The position numbers were made by a program, and so were the translations under genes. DNA of 64,000 bases from Verrucomicrobiota bacterium (GTDB lineage Bacteria; Verrucomicrobiota; Verrucomicrobiia; Opitutales; Opitutaceae): assembly GCA_023416735.1 (NCBI GenBank), contig JAEZGX010000001.1, forward strand, positions 1 to 64,000, read 5' to 3'. Under the pieces are notes generated by a model. The model was not told the origin of the DNA and ran no database searches. It saw nothing but the letters and a program-made list of their open reading frames with translations. Each line of letters starts with the position of its first letter. The stretch's first letter is position 1. Shown here in pieces: positions 17,521 to 24,915 of the stretch.

Positions 17521-17850
17521 TCAATACCCGCTGTCGCGCATCTCCCGCAGCATCGCCGTCGAATCGGGCGCCATCGGCAGCGTCGCACGGAAAGCTTCGA
17601 TCGAGCGCCACGGTTTCCCTCCGACCACCGGCCGGTGGCGCACCAGCATTGCCTTCGGTTCGCCATCCGAGGTGATCACGATCTCCTCGCCTTCCGCCGC
17701 CCGCGCCAGCAGCGACGAAAGCTGATCCTTCGCCTCGCGCACCGACACCTCCGTGCGACGCCGCAAAACTTCCGCCGCTTCCTCTTCGACCATGCCAGGG
17801 GTCACGCGCTTCTTCCGCTGCCGCAAACTCTCCACGAGTTTCGATTTCAT
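17521..17850 (-). CDS. type II antitoxin, Phd/YefM family
   Basis: A 109-residue protein. The Phd/YefM core is VSVREAKDQLSSLLARAAEG followed by EEIVITSDGEPKAMLV (about residues 35-70); the C-terminal tail (ATLPMAPDSTAMLREMRDSGY) would wrap the toxin. An N-terminal basic segment (MKSKLVESLRQRKKR) precedes the core and is longer than usual. A start at TTG 17886 is possible, but ATG 17850 is preferred because a 22-bp perfect palindrome ends on it, as expected of an autoregulatory operator. It pairs with the PIN toxin downstream. Confidence 0.88.
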   Translation of the reverse strand: MKSKLVESLRQRKKRVTPGMVEEEAAEVLRRRTEVSVREAKDQLSSLLARAAEGEEIVITSDGEPKAMLVRHRPVVGGKPWRSIEAFRATLPMAPDSTAMLREMRDSGY

Positions 17851-17870
17851 GTGGCCACGCGTGGCCACAT
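17849..17870. promoter_or_regulatory. 22-bp perfect palindrome, probable toxin-antitoxin operator
   Basis: The half-site is ATGTGGCCACG and the second half is its exact reverse complement. It overlaps the antitoxin ATG (17850-17848). Phd/YefM-type antitoxins bind palindromes at their own promoter, so this is a strong candidate autoregulatory site. Binding itself is inferred. Confidence 0.75.
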
Positions 17871-18055
17871 CCCGCGCCGCTGTCAACTCCTCTCGTTCGT
17901 TCGAACGGTGAACTCGATCGGCGTTTCTGGTTTGCCGTCATCCACACCGGAGCTCCTAGACAGTGCCTCCTCAAGAAACGCGAGCACAGCTCCCCTGCTA
18001 ATCCAGACCGGCGAGTTGCTCCCGGTCGCGCGATCGTGACAGTGCGCGCCGATCT

Positions 18056-19297
18056 ATGCCCAGCCGCCCGTCCGAACGCGTCCTCCTCCTGGTCCTCGCC
18101 GCGATTCAATTCACCCACATCATGGATTTCATGGTGATGATGCCGCTCGCGCCGCAGTTGATGCGTGAGCTGGATCTCGGCGCCGGGCAATTCAGCGCGC
18201 TGGTCGCAGCCTATTCGATCGCGGCGGGAGTCGTCGGCTTGTTGAGCGCACCGTTCATCGATCGTTTCGATCGTCGCACGCTGCTCCTGTGGGCGTATGC
18301 CGGATTCACCATCGCAACGCTGCTCTGCGGCCTCGCTTCCAACGCCCACACTCTCCTGCTGGCCCGCGTCCTGGGCGGCGCCTTTGGCGGTGTCTCGGGT
18401 TCGCTGTGTCTGGCCATCGTGAGCGATCTCATTCCGCCGGAACGCCGCGCGGCCGGGATCGGCATCATCATGACGGCGTTCGCCGTCGCTGCGGCGATCG
18501 GCGTGCCGGTGGGTTTGCAACTCGCGCTGCACTTCGGCTGGCGTTCGCCGTTCACCTTCCTCGCGGCGTTTGCAGCGGTGGTGTGGGGCTTGACGTTCCG
18601 CCTCATGCCGCCGGTTCGCGGACACCTCCAAACCGGCGTCAACAAAGGTCAGGCGTTTCGAGCCTTGTTGCGCGACGCTAATGCGGGACGGGGGATTCTT
18701 TTCATGGCCGTCATGGTCCTCGGCCATTTCAGCATCATTCCCCTGCTCTCTCCGCATCTGGTGGGCGATCTGGCCCTGCCGGAAAAACATCTGTCGCTGG
18801 TCTATTTCATCGGCGGCGTCGCGAGTGTTCTCACCGCGCCGCGCGTGGGTCGACTCGCGGATCGCCATGGGCGCCAGCGCGTCTTCACCTACATGGTGAT
18901 CGCAGCGTGCGTGATCACGCTCACGATTGCGAATGCCGGCCCGCTGCCCGTTTGGGCGACCTTGGTGTTGACGGGTTTGTTTTTCATTTTTGCCAGCGGG
19001 CGCTTCGTTCCCGGGCAGGCGATCGTGACGCTCGCCGTGCCGTCATCCCGCCGCGGGGCCTTCTTGAGTCTGTCGAGTTGCGCGCGCGATCTGGCGTCAG
19101 GCATCAGTTCGACATTGGGCGGCTGGGTCGTGGTCAAACAGCCGAACGGACACCTGCTTCATTTCAACTGGCTCGGCTGGATCGCAGTCGCCGCAGGACT
19201 GCTGAGCATCGCGGTCGCGCGCATGGTTCGGGTAAATGACACCGGCGGGCCTTCACCCTTGGTCGATCTCAAAAGCGAACCGCGACCAGCGAGCTAG
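18056..19297 (+). CDS. MFS transporter
   Basis: A 413-residue protein with about 12 hydrophobic segments. The TM1 region (FTHIMDFMVMMPLAPQLMREL) and FIDRFDRRTLLLWAYAG between TM2 and TM3 are typical of drug/sugar-efflux MFS carriers of the AraJ/Bcr-like group. TM4-5 contains LARVLGGAFGGVSGSLCLAIVSDLIPPERR. The substrate cannot be read. It stands alone, convergent with aroF. The gap upstream (17871-18055) holds no gene that I can support. Confidence 0.9.
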   Translation: MPSRPSERVLLLVLAAIQFTHIMDFMVMMPLAPQLMRELDLGAGQFSALVAAYSIAAGVVGLLSAPFIDRFDRRTLLLWAYAGFTIATLLCGLASNAHTLLLARVLGGAFGGVSGSLCLAIVSDLIPPERRAAGIGIIMTAFAVAAAIGVPVGLQLALHFGWRSPFTFLAAFAAVVWGLTFRLMPPVRGHLQTGVNKGQAFRALLRDANAGRGILFMAVMVLGHFSIIPLLSPHLVGDLALPEKHLSLVYFIGGVASVLTAPRVGRLADRHGRQRVFTYMVIAACVITLTIANAGPLPVWATLVLTGLFFIFASGRFVPGQAIVTLAVPSSRRGAFLSLSSCARDLASGISSTLGGWVVVKQPNGHLLHFNWLGWIAVAAGLLSIAVARMVRVNDTGGPSPLVDLKSEPRPAS

Positions 19298-19341
19298 GCG
19301 GGCGCGACTACGATTCGCGCGAATGTTCGCTGGCCATCCGG

Positions 19342-19436
19342 AGCTCAGCGCCACGACGCAAAGAACCGAAAAATTAGCGAAGGTCCTAACTCTTCTTTGC
19401 GGTCCCTCGCCTGCTTTGCGTCTTCGCGCTTAGCTC
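19342..19436. repeat. dispersed intergenic inverted repeat, copy 4
   Basis: agctcagcgccacgacgcaaag at the left pairs with ctttgcgtcttcgcgcttagct at the right with few mismatches. It lies between the convergent MFS and aroF genes and could act as a bidirectional terminator, but it has no T-run. Confidence 0.65.
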
Positions 19437-19440
19437 CTCA

Positions 19441-20475
19441 TCAGACGCGCCGCAGCCGCCACAGCTCTTTCGCCTGTGCGATCGTCTTCTTCAACACCTC
19501 CGGCGTAAGCGCCTGTTTCGGATCGTCGCCGATTCCTTTCGCGGGCTCGACGTGCGCTTCGATGCACAAGCCATCCGCGCCATACGCCACCGCCGCGAGC
19601 GCCGCCGCCGGCACATAGGACGCCTTGCCCACCGAGTGCGAGGGATCCACCACCACGGGCGCCCACGTCTTCTCTTTCAAAAGCGGCGTGATGCTTTCGT
19701 CCGGGTAATTCCGATAGCCGTCGAGCGTCGGCGTCGTCCCGCGTGGACAAAGGATCACGTTCGGATTCCCAAACGCCGCGATATACTCCGCCGCCGAAAT
19801 GAACTCGTTCAGCGGTCCCATGTGAATGCTCCGCTTCAACAACACCGCGGTCTCCGGCTGGGCCGCAATCGCCCGGCCGATCTGCCGCAGCAGCGAATAG
19901 TTCAACGCATTTCGCGCGCCCACTTGCAGCGCGCCCACGCCGGCATCGAGCGCCAGCTTGATGTGCGTTTCTTCCATCACCTCCGTGTCGACCGGCAAGC
20001 CCGTGCGCCGCGACGCCTCCATCAAAATCTCCAACGACTTCGTGTCGCCCTGGAACGTGTAAGGATTCGTCCGCGGCTTCCACACGCCACCGCGTAACAC
20101 CTGCGCTCCCGCCTCCTTCACCGCGGCCGCCGTCTCGTAGAAGTAGTTGGGATTCTTCGGATCGATCGTGCACGCGCCCGCGATCACCAGCAGTTCTTCT
20201 CCCAGCGTCACTCCGCCCATCTTGATGCGGTGCGTCGCCAAATCCGATCGCCGGTCCATCAGCTTGAACGGCGACTGAATTCGGTCGATGCGTTCCACAT
20301 ACCCCAACCCCTCGAGCCGGTTGATCATCAGCTCATCCCGCTCGTCGCCGACGATCGCATAGATCGTTCGCACCGCTCCGACGATCGGCTGAATCCGACA
20401 GCCAAACTCCGTCACGATCGACGTGACTTCGGCGAGCTGTTCAGGCGTGAGACGATTTGATTTTGGCAGGATCAT
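19441..20475 (-). CDS. aroF: 3-deoxy-7-phosphoheptulonate (DAHP) synthase, type I-beta
   Basis: A 344-residue enzyme for the first shikimate step (phosphoenolpyruvate + erythrose 4-phosphate). The N-terminal ferredoxin-like (ACT-like) domain of about 75 residues is the regulatory module of Thermotoga-type enzymes. The barrel shows VIAGACTID, VLRGGVWKPRTNPYTFQG, LLKRSIHMG and VVVDPSHSVGK. ATG at 20475 is used; the frame upstream runs through the leader region. Expression is probably attenuated: a peptide with a dense run of Tyr, Phe and Trp codons (20638-20555) and a terminator hairpin lie between promoter and gene. Confidence 0.95.
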   Translation of the reverse strand: MILPKSNRLTPEQLAEVTSIVTEFGCRIQPIVGAVRTIYAIVGDERDELMINRLEGLGYVERIDRIQSPFKLMDRRSDLATHRIKMGGVTLGEELLVIAGACTIDPKNPNYFYETAAAVKEAGAQVLRGGVWKPRTNPYTFQGDTKSLEILMEASRRTGLPVDTEVMEETHIKLALDAGVGALQVGARNALNYSLLRQIGRAIAAQPETAVLLKRSIHMGPLNEFISAAEYIAAFGNPNVILCPRGTTPTLDGYRNYPDESITPLLKEKTWAPVVVDPSHSVGKASYVPAAALAAVAYGADGLCIEAHVEPAKGIGDDPKQALTPEVLKKTIAQAKELWRLRRV

Positions 20476-20490
20476 GACGGGCTTGGGTTG

Positions 20491-20527
20491 GATAAAAACA
20501 CAAAAGCCGCCCGGGTCAGGGCGGCTT
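20491..20527 (-). terminator. attenuator hairpin upstream of aroF
   Basis: On the minus strand AAGCCGCCC (20527-20519) pairs with GGGCGGCTT (20512-20504) around a 6-base loop and is followed by TTTTGTGTTTTT. It ends 15 bases before the aroF ATG and 28 bases after the leader-peptide stop, the standard geometry of a transcription attenuator. Confidence 0.8.
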
Positions 20528-20554
20528 CTGCGAAATTGAAGTTGAAACGTGTAT

Positions 20555-20638
20555 TCAGCTTTCGCGACGACCGCCGTTGGCGCACCCGGTAAACCAGGTC
20601 GCAAAACCAAAATAGAAATAATAGCCGGCAGCGATCAT
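20555..20638 (-). CDS. aroF leader peptide (aromatic amino-acid attenuation)
   Basis: A 27-codon reading frame from ATG 20638 to TGA 20555. It encodes MIAAG, then YYFYFGFATWF, then TGCANGGRRES. Eight of eleven residues in the middle are Tyr, Phe or Trp, codons for all three aromatic products of the shikimate pathway. Immediately downstream come the attenuator hairpin and aroF. This is the classic layout of pheL/trpL-type leaders: ribosome stalling on scarce aminoacyl-tRNA would prevent the terminator. Stall sites for all three amino acids would let one gene respond to each. No strong ribosome site is visible; the frame and composition carry the argument. Confidence 0.78.
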   Translation of the reverse strand: MIAAGYYFYFGFATWFTGCANGGRRES

Positions 20639-20772
20639 CGAAGGCCATTGAAGTGCCTCCGCCCCCCGCGCTTGTCAACGCGCCGTTCTCTCCGGCACGA
20701 TTGCCGAAATTCCCCTTGCTTCGTCCTATCCCCGCCCTTTACTCCCGACCCTTTAACCAACTCGCAACCATC

Positions 20773-21003
20773 ATGGCTCGAATCTGTGCAATCACCGGTC
20801 GCCGCCCCACCAAGGGCTCGATCATCAACCGCAAAGGCCAGTCCAAGAAGAGCGGCGGCATCGGCACCCACGTGACCAGCATCACGAAGCGCAAGTTTCG
20901 CCCGAATCTTCAGCGCATCCGCGTGAAGCTCCCGAACGGCGGCACCAAGCGCATGCTCGTGTCGGTCAAGGCCCTCAAGGCCGGCCTCGTCACGAAGGCC
21001 TAA
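20773..21003 (+). CDS. rpmB: 50S ribosomal protein L28
   Basis: A 76-residue protein starting MARICAITGRRPTKGSIINR, with the basic core SKKSGGIGTHVTSITKRKFRPN and NLQRIRVKLPNGGTKRMLVS, all typical of bL28. ATG at 20773 is chosen; the frame extends upstream into the divergent aroF leader but has no L28 similarity there. It is a single-gene unit with a strong terminator directly after. Confidence 0.97.
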   Translation: MARICAITGRRPTKGSIINRKGQSKKSGGIGTHVTSITKRKFRPNLQRIRVKLPNGGTKRMLVSVKALKAGLVTKA

Positions 21004-21027
21004 GCGCTTCAAAGCTCCTTTAACTCC

Positions 21028-21056
21028 GCCCGCGAACGACCTTCGCGGGCTTTTTT
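21028..21056 (+). terminator. rho-independent terminator after rpmB
   Basis: GCCCGCGA (21028-21035) pairs with TCGCGGGC (21043-21050), followed by TTTTTT. It lies 25 bases after the rpmB stop. Confidence 0.9.
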
Positions 21057-21098
21057 GTGTCCAGGTCGAGATGGCCCCAGCTCTCCGCGTTCAACGGA

Positions 21099-21138
21099 GA
21101 ACCCAAAACTCAAAACTCGGAACCCAGAACCCAAGCGT
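21099..21138. repeat. decayed tandem 8-mer-like repeat
   Basis: gaacccaaaactcaaaactc followed by ggaacccagaacccaag: short words of the form gaaccc/aaaactc repeated about five times, directly downstream of fabF. Similar in style to the repeats in mutS and near 23630 and 47570. Confidence 0.55.
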
Positions 21139-21143
21139 CAGCG

Positions 21144-22394
21144 TTAAACCGCCCGAAACACCGCCGCCGCGTTCTGCCCGCCAAACCCGAGATTGTTGCT
21201 CAACACGGTCCGCACCTTCGCCTCGCGCGCTTCATTCGGCACATAGTCCAAGTCGCACTCGGGATCCGGGTTCGCCAGGTTGATCGTCGGCGCAATCTTT
21301 CCGGTCTGGATCGTCTTGGCGCAGATCACCGACTCGATTCCACCGGCCGCTCCCAACAGATGCCCGGTCATCGATTTCGTCGAGCTCACCGCGAGTTTCT
21401 GCGCGTGCTCGCCGAACACCTTCTTGATCGCGAGCGTCTCGAACTTGTCGTTGTAAGGCGTGCTCGTGCCATGCGCATTGATGTAGTCGACCGACTCCGG
21501 CGCCACGCCTGCGCTCCCCAGCGCGCGCTTCATCGCCATCGACAAACCTTTCCCATCCGGATCCGGCTGCGTGATGTGAAACGCGTCGCAGGTCGCCGCA
21601 TAGCCCGCCAGTTCGCAATAGATTCTCGCCCCGCGCGCCTGCGCATGTTCGAGCGTCTCCAAAACAAGGATACCGGCTCCCTCGCCCATCACGAAGCCGT
21701 CGCGCTCCAGATCGAACGGCCGGCTCGCCGTCTGTGGCGAGTCGTTGCGCGTGCTCATCGCCTTCATCGAACAGAAGCTGGCATACGCAAAGGGCGTGAT
21801 CGATGCCTCGCTGCCGCCCGCGATCATCACGTCGACATCGCCGCGCCGGATCGCGTGCGCCGCCTCGCCGATCGCGTGCGTGCCCGTGGCGCATGCCGAC
21901 ACCAAGCCAAAATTCGGGCCGCGCGCCCCGATCTCGATCGCCACCAGCCCCGAGCACATGTTGCCGATCAGCGAGGGAATCGTGAAGGGCGACACCTTTC
22001 TCGGCCCGCGCTCGGCCAGCACCTTCAACTGCGATTCATACGTATACATTCCGCCGATACCGGAACCGATCATCACGCCCACGCGATCGCCATCCTCGCG
22101 CGCCGGCTCCAATCCCGCGTCCTTGATCGCCTGCTTCGCCGCCACAAATCCGAAATGCGTGTAGCGATCGTTCCTCCGAGCTTCCTTCGGATCCATGTGC
22201 TGCGTCGCTTCCCACCCGCGCACTTCCGCGCCGATCTGACACGGATACTCCGCGGGATCGAAGAGCGACACGCGATCGATGCCGCATTTGCCGGCCAGCA
22301 GGCTGGACCAAAATGACTCCACGTCATGGCCCAGCGAGGTGACGACACCAAGTCCGGTTACAACGACGCGACGTGAGGATGCAGGATATTCCAT
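21144..22394 (-). CDS. fabF: beta-ketoacyl-ACP synthase II
   Basis: A 416-residue condensing enzyme of fatty-acid elongation. The catalytic triad is Cys168 (VSACATGTH), His308 (NAHGTSTPYND) and His345 (TGHLLGAAGG), with Lys340 in SSTKSMTG. It extends acyl-ACP with malonyl-ACP in the cytoplasm. It is the last gene of fabG-acpP-fabF; a hairpin with T-runs separates it from acpP, so it should be transcribed less than acpP. Confidence 0.97.
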   Translation of the reverse strand: MEYPASSRRVVVTGLGVVTSLGHDVESFWSSLLAGKCGIDRVSLFDPAEYPCQIGAEVRGWEATQHMDPKEARRNDRYTHFGFVAAKQAIKDAGLEPAREDGDRVGVMIGSGIGGMYTYESQLKVLAERGPRKVSPFTIPSLIGNMCSGLVAIEIGARGPNFGLVSACATGTHAIGEAAHAIRRGDVDVMIAGGSEASITPFAYASFCSMKAMSTRNDSPQTASRPFDLERDGFVMGEGAGILVLETLEHAQARGARIYCELAGYAATCDAFHITQPDPDGKGLSMAMKRALGSAGVAPESVDYINAHGTSTPYNDKFETLAIKKVFGEHAQKLAVSSTKSMTGHLLGAAGGIESVICAKTIQTGKIAPTINLANPDPECDLDYVPNEAREAKVRTVLSNNLGFGGQNAAAVFRAV

Positions 22395-22420
22395 GAGTGA
22401 CGGTGCGAAGCGCGAAACCC

Positions 22421-22475
22421 CAAAAACAAAAAGGCGTTCTGCCGAAGATTTCCGTCAGGAAACAGGCAGAACGCC
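22421..22475 (-). terminator. intercistronic terminator between acpP and fabF
   Basis: On the minus strand GGCGTTCTGCC (22475-22465) pairs with GGCAGAACGCC (22443-22433); the loop itself can form TTTCC/GGAAA. It is followed by TTTTTGTTTTTG. The position, 20 bases after the acpP stop and 27 before fabF, suggests partial termination that favours acpP transcripts. Confidence 0.82.
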
Positions 22476-22494
22476 GGAAAAGGAAAACGCGTGA

Positions 22495-22758
22495 TTAGGC
22501 CTGGCCCGCCTTGCCCTTGATGTAGTCGATCACCTGGCCGACCGTTTGCAGCTTCTCGGCGTCAGACTCGGGGATCTCACCCTTGATCTCGTCCTTGAAT
22601 TCTTCCTCGAAGGCCATGATCAGCTCGACCGTGTCGAGCGAATCGGCGCCAAGATCGTCCAAAAACGAGGCGGTCGGCGTCACCTGCTCTTCGTTCACGT
22701 TGAGCTGGTTGACGATGATCTCCTTGACGCGTTGTTCGATGGTTTTTTGGTCGGCCAT
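22495..22758 (-). CDS. acpP: acyl carrier protein
   Basis: An 87-residue acidic carrier protein. The phosphopantetheine attachment serine is Ser40 in DDLGADSLDTVELIMAFEEE. Helix 1 (TIEQRVKEIIVNQLN) and the terminal helix (TVGQVIDYIKGKAG) fit the four-helix fold. ATG at 22758 is preferred over an upstream in-frame start, being where ACP similarity begins. It follows fabG by 41 bases. Confidence 0.97.
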   Translation of the reverse strand: MADQKTIEQRVKEIIVNQLNVNEEQVTPTASFLDDLGADSLDTVELIMAFEEEFKDEIKGEIPESDAEKLQTVGQVIDYIKGKAGQA

Positions 22759-22799
22759 GATTGGTAAAAAGATGCGGAGCGCTAGTGGCTGGGCAGACT

Positions 22800-23549
22800 T
22801 CACATCGCCATGCCGCCGTCAACGGCAAAAACTTGCCCCGTGATGTAGCCCGCTTCCTCAGAACACAAATACGCCGTCATGTTCGCGATGTCCGCCGCTT
22901 CGCCGAATTTTTTTAGCGGCACCGCCTCCAAAATCTTCCCCGCGACTTCCGCATTATTCACGAAATCCGTCGTCATGTCGGTTTTGATAAATCCGGGCGC
23001 CACCGCATTTACCGTCACGCTCCGGCTCGCGAATTCCCGCGCCAGCGTCTTCGTCAGCCCGATCATTCCCGCCTTGGCCGCCGAGTAATTAGCCTGCCCG
23101 GCATTCCCCATAAGGCCGCTTACGGAAGTAATGTTGACGATGCGCCCCCAGCGCGCGCGCGTCATCGGTCGCGCCAGTGCTTTCGTCCAATGGAAGCAGC
23201 TCGTGAGATTCGTCGAAATCACGTCGTTCCAGTCCGCGTCGCTCATCCGAAACAACAGCCCGTCGCGCGTGATGCCCGCATTGTTCACCAGGATGTCGAT
23301 CGCGGGAAACTCCTTCAACAGCTCCTCCGCCGCTTTCGTGACCGCCGCACCATCCGCCACGTCCACCGCGAGAGCTTTCGCCTTCCCGCCCGCCGCCGTA
23401 ATCGCCGCCGCCGCCGCTCCGCAGGAATCGGCGGACTTCGACACGCAGATCACCGTCACACCGTGACGCGCGAGAGTTTCAGCGATGGCCTTGCCGATGC
23501 CGCGTCCGGCGCCGGTCACGAGTGCAGTGCGATTAGTGAACGTAAGCAT
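22800..23549 (-). CDS. fabG: 3-oxoacyl-ACP reductase
   Basis: A 249-residue short-chain dehydrogenase. The NADPH loop is TGAGRGIGKA, the NNAG motif is at about 89-92, and the catalytic set is Asn114, Ser142, Tyr155 and Lys159 (NYSAAKAGM). The C terminus ITGQVFAVDGGMAM is typical of FabG. ATG at 23549 is chosen over an upstream in-frame start. It is the first gene of the fab operon, reducing 3-ketoacyl-ACP. Confidence 0.96.
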   Translation of the reverse strand: MLTFTNRTALVTGAGRGIGKAIAETLARHGVTVICVSKSADSCGAAAAAITAAGGKAKALAVDVADGAAVTKAAEELLKEFPAIDILVNNAGITRDGLLFRMSDADWNDVISTNLTSCFHWTKALARPMTRARWGRIVNITSVSGLMGNAGQANYSAAKAGMIGLTKTLAREFASRSVTVNAVAPGFIKTDMTTDFVNNAEVAGKILEAVPLKKFGEAADIANMTAYLCSEEAGYITGQVFAVDGGMAM

Positions 23550-23566
23550 GAGGGGGATTCGTTTGG

Positions 23567-23649
23567 GAATTCTCGATTGCGAGCGCAGAGCCGACCGACG
23601 CAAACGCGTTCCGGCAATCGAAAATCGAGAATCAAAAATCCAAAATCAA
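23567..23649. repeat. inverted repeat and A-rich tandem words between fabG and the reductase gene
   Basis: gaattctcgattgc (23567-23580) is partly complementary to gcaatcgaaaatcgagaatc (23614-23633). The right arm runs on into aaaaatccaaaatc, a short tandem word pattern. It spans most of the 96-base gap. Confidence 0.55.
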
Positions 23650-24815
23650 TACACGTCCCGCTGATACCGCCGCTCCTTCTTCATCTGCTTCACATACTCC
23701 GCGGCCGCCGCCGGCTCCATTCCGCCTTGCTGCGCAATGATTCCATGCAGCGCCACGTCCACATCCTTCGCCATGCGCTTCGCATCGCCGCACACGTAGA
23801 AATGTCCGCCAGCTTTGATCCACGCCCACAGCTCCGCCGCATTTTCACGCATGCGGTCCTGCACATAGATCTTGTGCTCCTGATCCCGCGAAAACGCCAA
23901 ATCCAGCCGCGCGACTTTCCCTTCCCGCACCCACGCCTCCCACTCTTCCTCATACAGGAAATCGGTCGCGCGTCGCTGGTCGCCGAAAAACACCCAGTTC
24001 CTGCCCGTTGCGCCGCTCGCGATTCGATCCTGCACAAATGCCCGAAACGGCGCGATGCCCGTCCCTGGCCCCACCATGATCGCATCTTTCGAACCATCTT
24101 CCGGCGGACCAAAATGCGAATGCGAAACAAACACCGGCATCTGCGTCGTGCCCACTTGCACGCGATCGGCCAGATAAGTCGAGCACACCCCCACCCGCTC
24201 GCGGTTGTTCGTCTGATAACGCACGACCGCCACGGTCAAATGCACGTCGGTCGGATGCATTTTCGGCGACGAAGCGATCGAATACAGCCGCGGCATCAAC
24301 TTCCGCAGATGATCAACGAACTCCTGCGGCGTCAGCTTCGCACTCGGGAACTCCGTCAACACATCCACGAAATGCCGCTCTTCCAAAAACGCCGTGAGCA
24401 CCGGCTTCGACTCCGGCGCGAGCAGTCCCGTCAACTTCGCCTGCTCCCCCGCATCCGTCGCCTTCGTCGCCAGCGTGTTCACGATCTTTGTCGTCGGTCC
24501 CGACAGCGCCAGCCGCGCCGTCAACGCCTCGCGCAGCGTAATCGGCTCCGTCAGCTTCAACATCACCGGCGACACCAGCTCCTCGCCCGTCGCCCCCAGC
24601 CGCTCCAGGAGTTCCTCCACTTCGGAGTCACGATTTCTCGGATACACCCCGAGCGAGTCGCCCGCCTTGTAGTGCAACCCGCTGCCCGCGAGGCTCACCA
24701 CGAAGTGCCGCGTCTCCTTCGCCGATCCCGGCTTCGTCAACAACCGGTTCTCCGTCACGCACGCCGGGAAGGGATGATCTTTTGAAAACGTCGAACTTTC
24801 CGCAGGATTTGACAT
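23646..24815 (-). CDS. CysJ-like flavoprotein reductase lacking the flavodoxin domain
   Basis: A 389-residue diflavin-reductase-type protein with only the FAD and NADPH modules. FAD binding is shown by PRLYSIASSP and GVCSTYLADR. NADPH binding is shown by MVGPGTGIAPFRAFVQDR, FFGDQRRATDFLYEEE and YVCGDAKRMAKDV; it ends RYQRDVY. Compared with full CysJ (about 600 residues), the N-terminal FMN domain is absent and nothing upstream encodes it. It probably feeds electrons to a separate partner, possibly sulfite reductase. ATG at 24815 is used; the longer frame runs antisense to the pseudouridine synthase gene. Confidence 0.88.
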   Translation of the reverse strand: MSNPAESSTFSKDHPFPACVTENRLLTKPGSAKETRHFVVSLAGSGLHYKAGDSLGVYPRNRDSEVEELLERLGATGEELVSPVMLKLTEPITLREALTARLALSGPTTKIVNTLATKATDAGEQAKLTGLLAPESKPVLTAFLEERHFVDVLTEFPSAKLTPQEFVDHLRKLMPRLYSIASSPKMHPTDVHLTVAVVRYQTNNRERVGVCSTYLADRVQVGTTQMPVFVSHSHFGPPEDGSKDAIMVGPGTGIAPFRAFVQDRIASGATGRNWVFFGDQRRATDFLYEEEWEAWVREGKVARLDLAFSRDQEHKIYVQDRMRENAAELWAWIKAGGHFYVCGDAKRMAKDVDVALHGIIAQQGGMEPAAAAEYVKQMKKERRYQRDVY

Positions 24816-24915
24816 GGCCAGCGCGCATGAAGCGCAGCCCCGCCGCGACTCGCAAGCCGCATTCCTGTCCGCAGGCTTGCAGCAGTTGCGCAATCGCACC
24901 CACTCTTCCCAACTG

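Noticed and set aside
20646..20683. Promoter for the aroF leader based on TTGACA at about 20678-20673 (minus strand)
   Set aside because: No -10 element at proper spacing; the nearest candidate would put the start almost on the leader ATG, so I do not call it.
24814..24915. Upstream ATG for the pseudouridine synthase
   Set aside because: Overlaps the divergent reductase start and precedes the S4 domain without family similarity.
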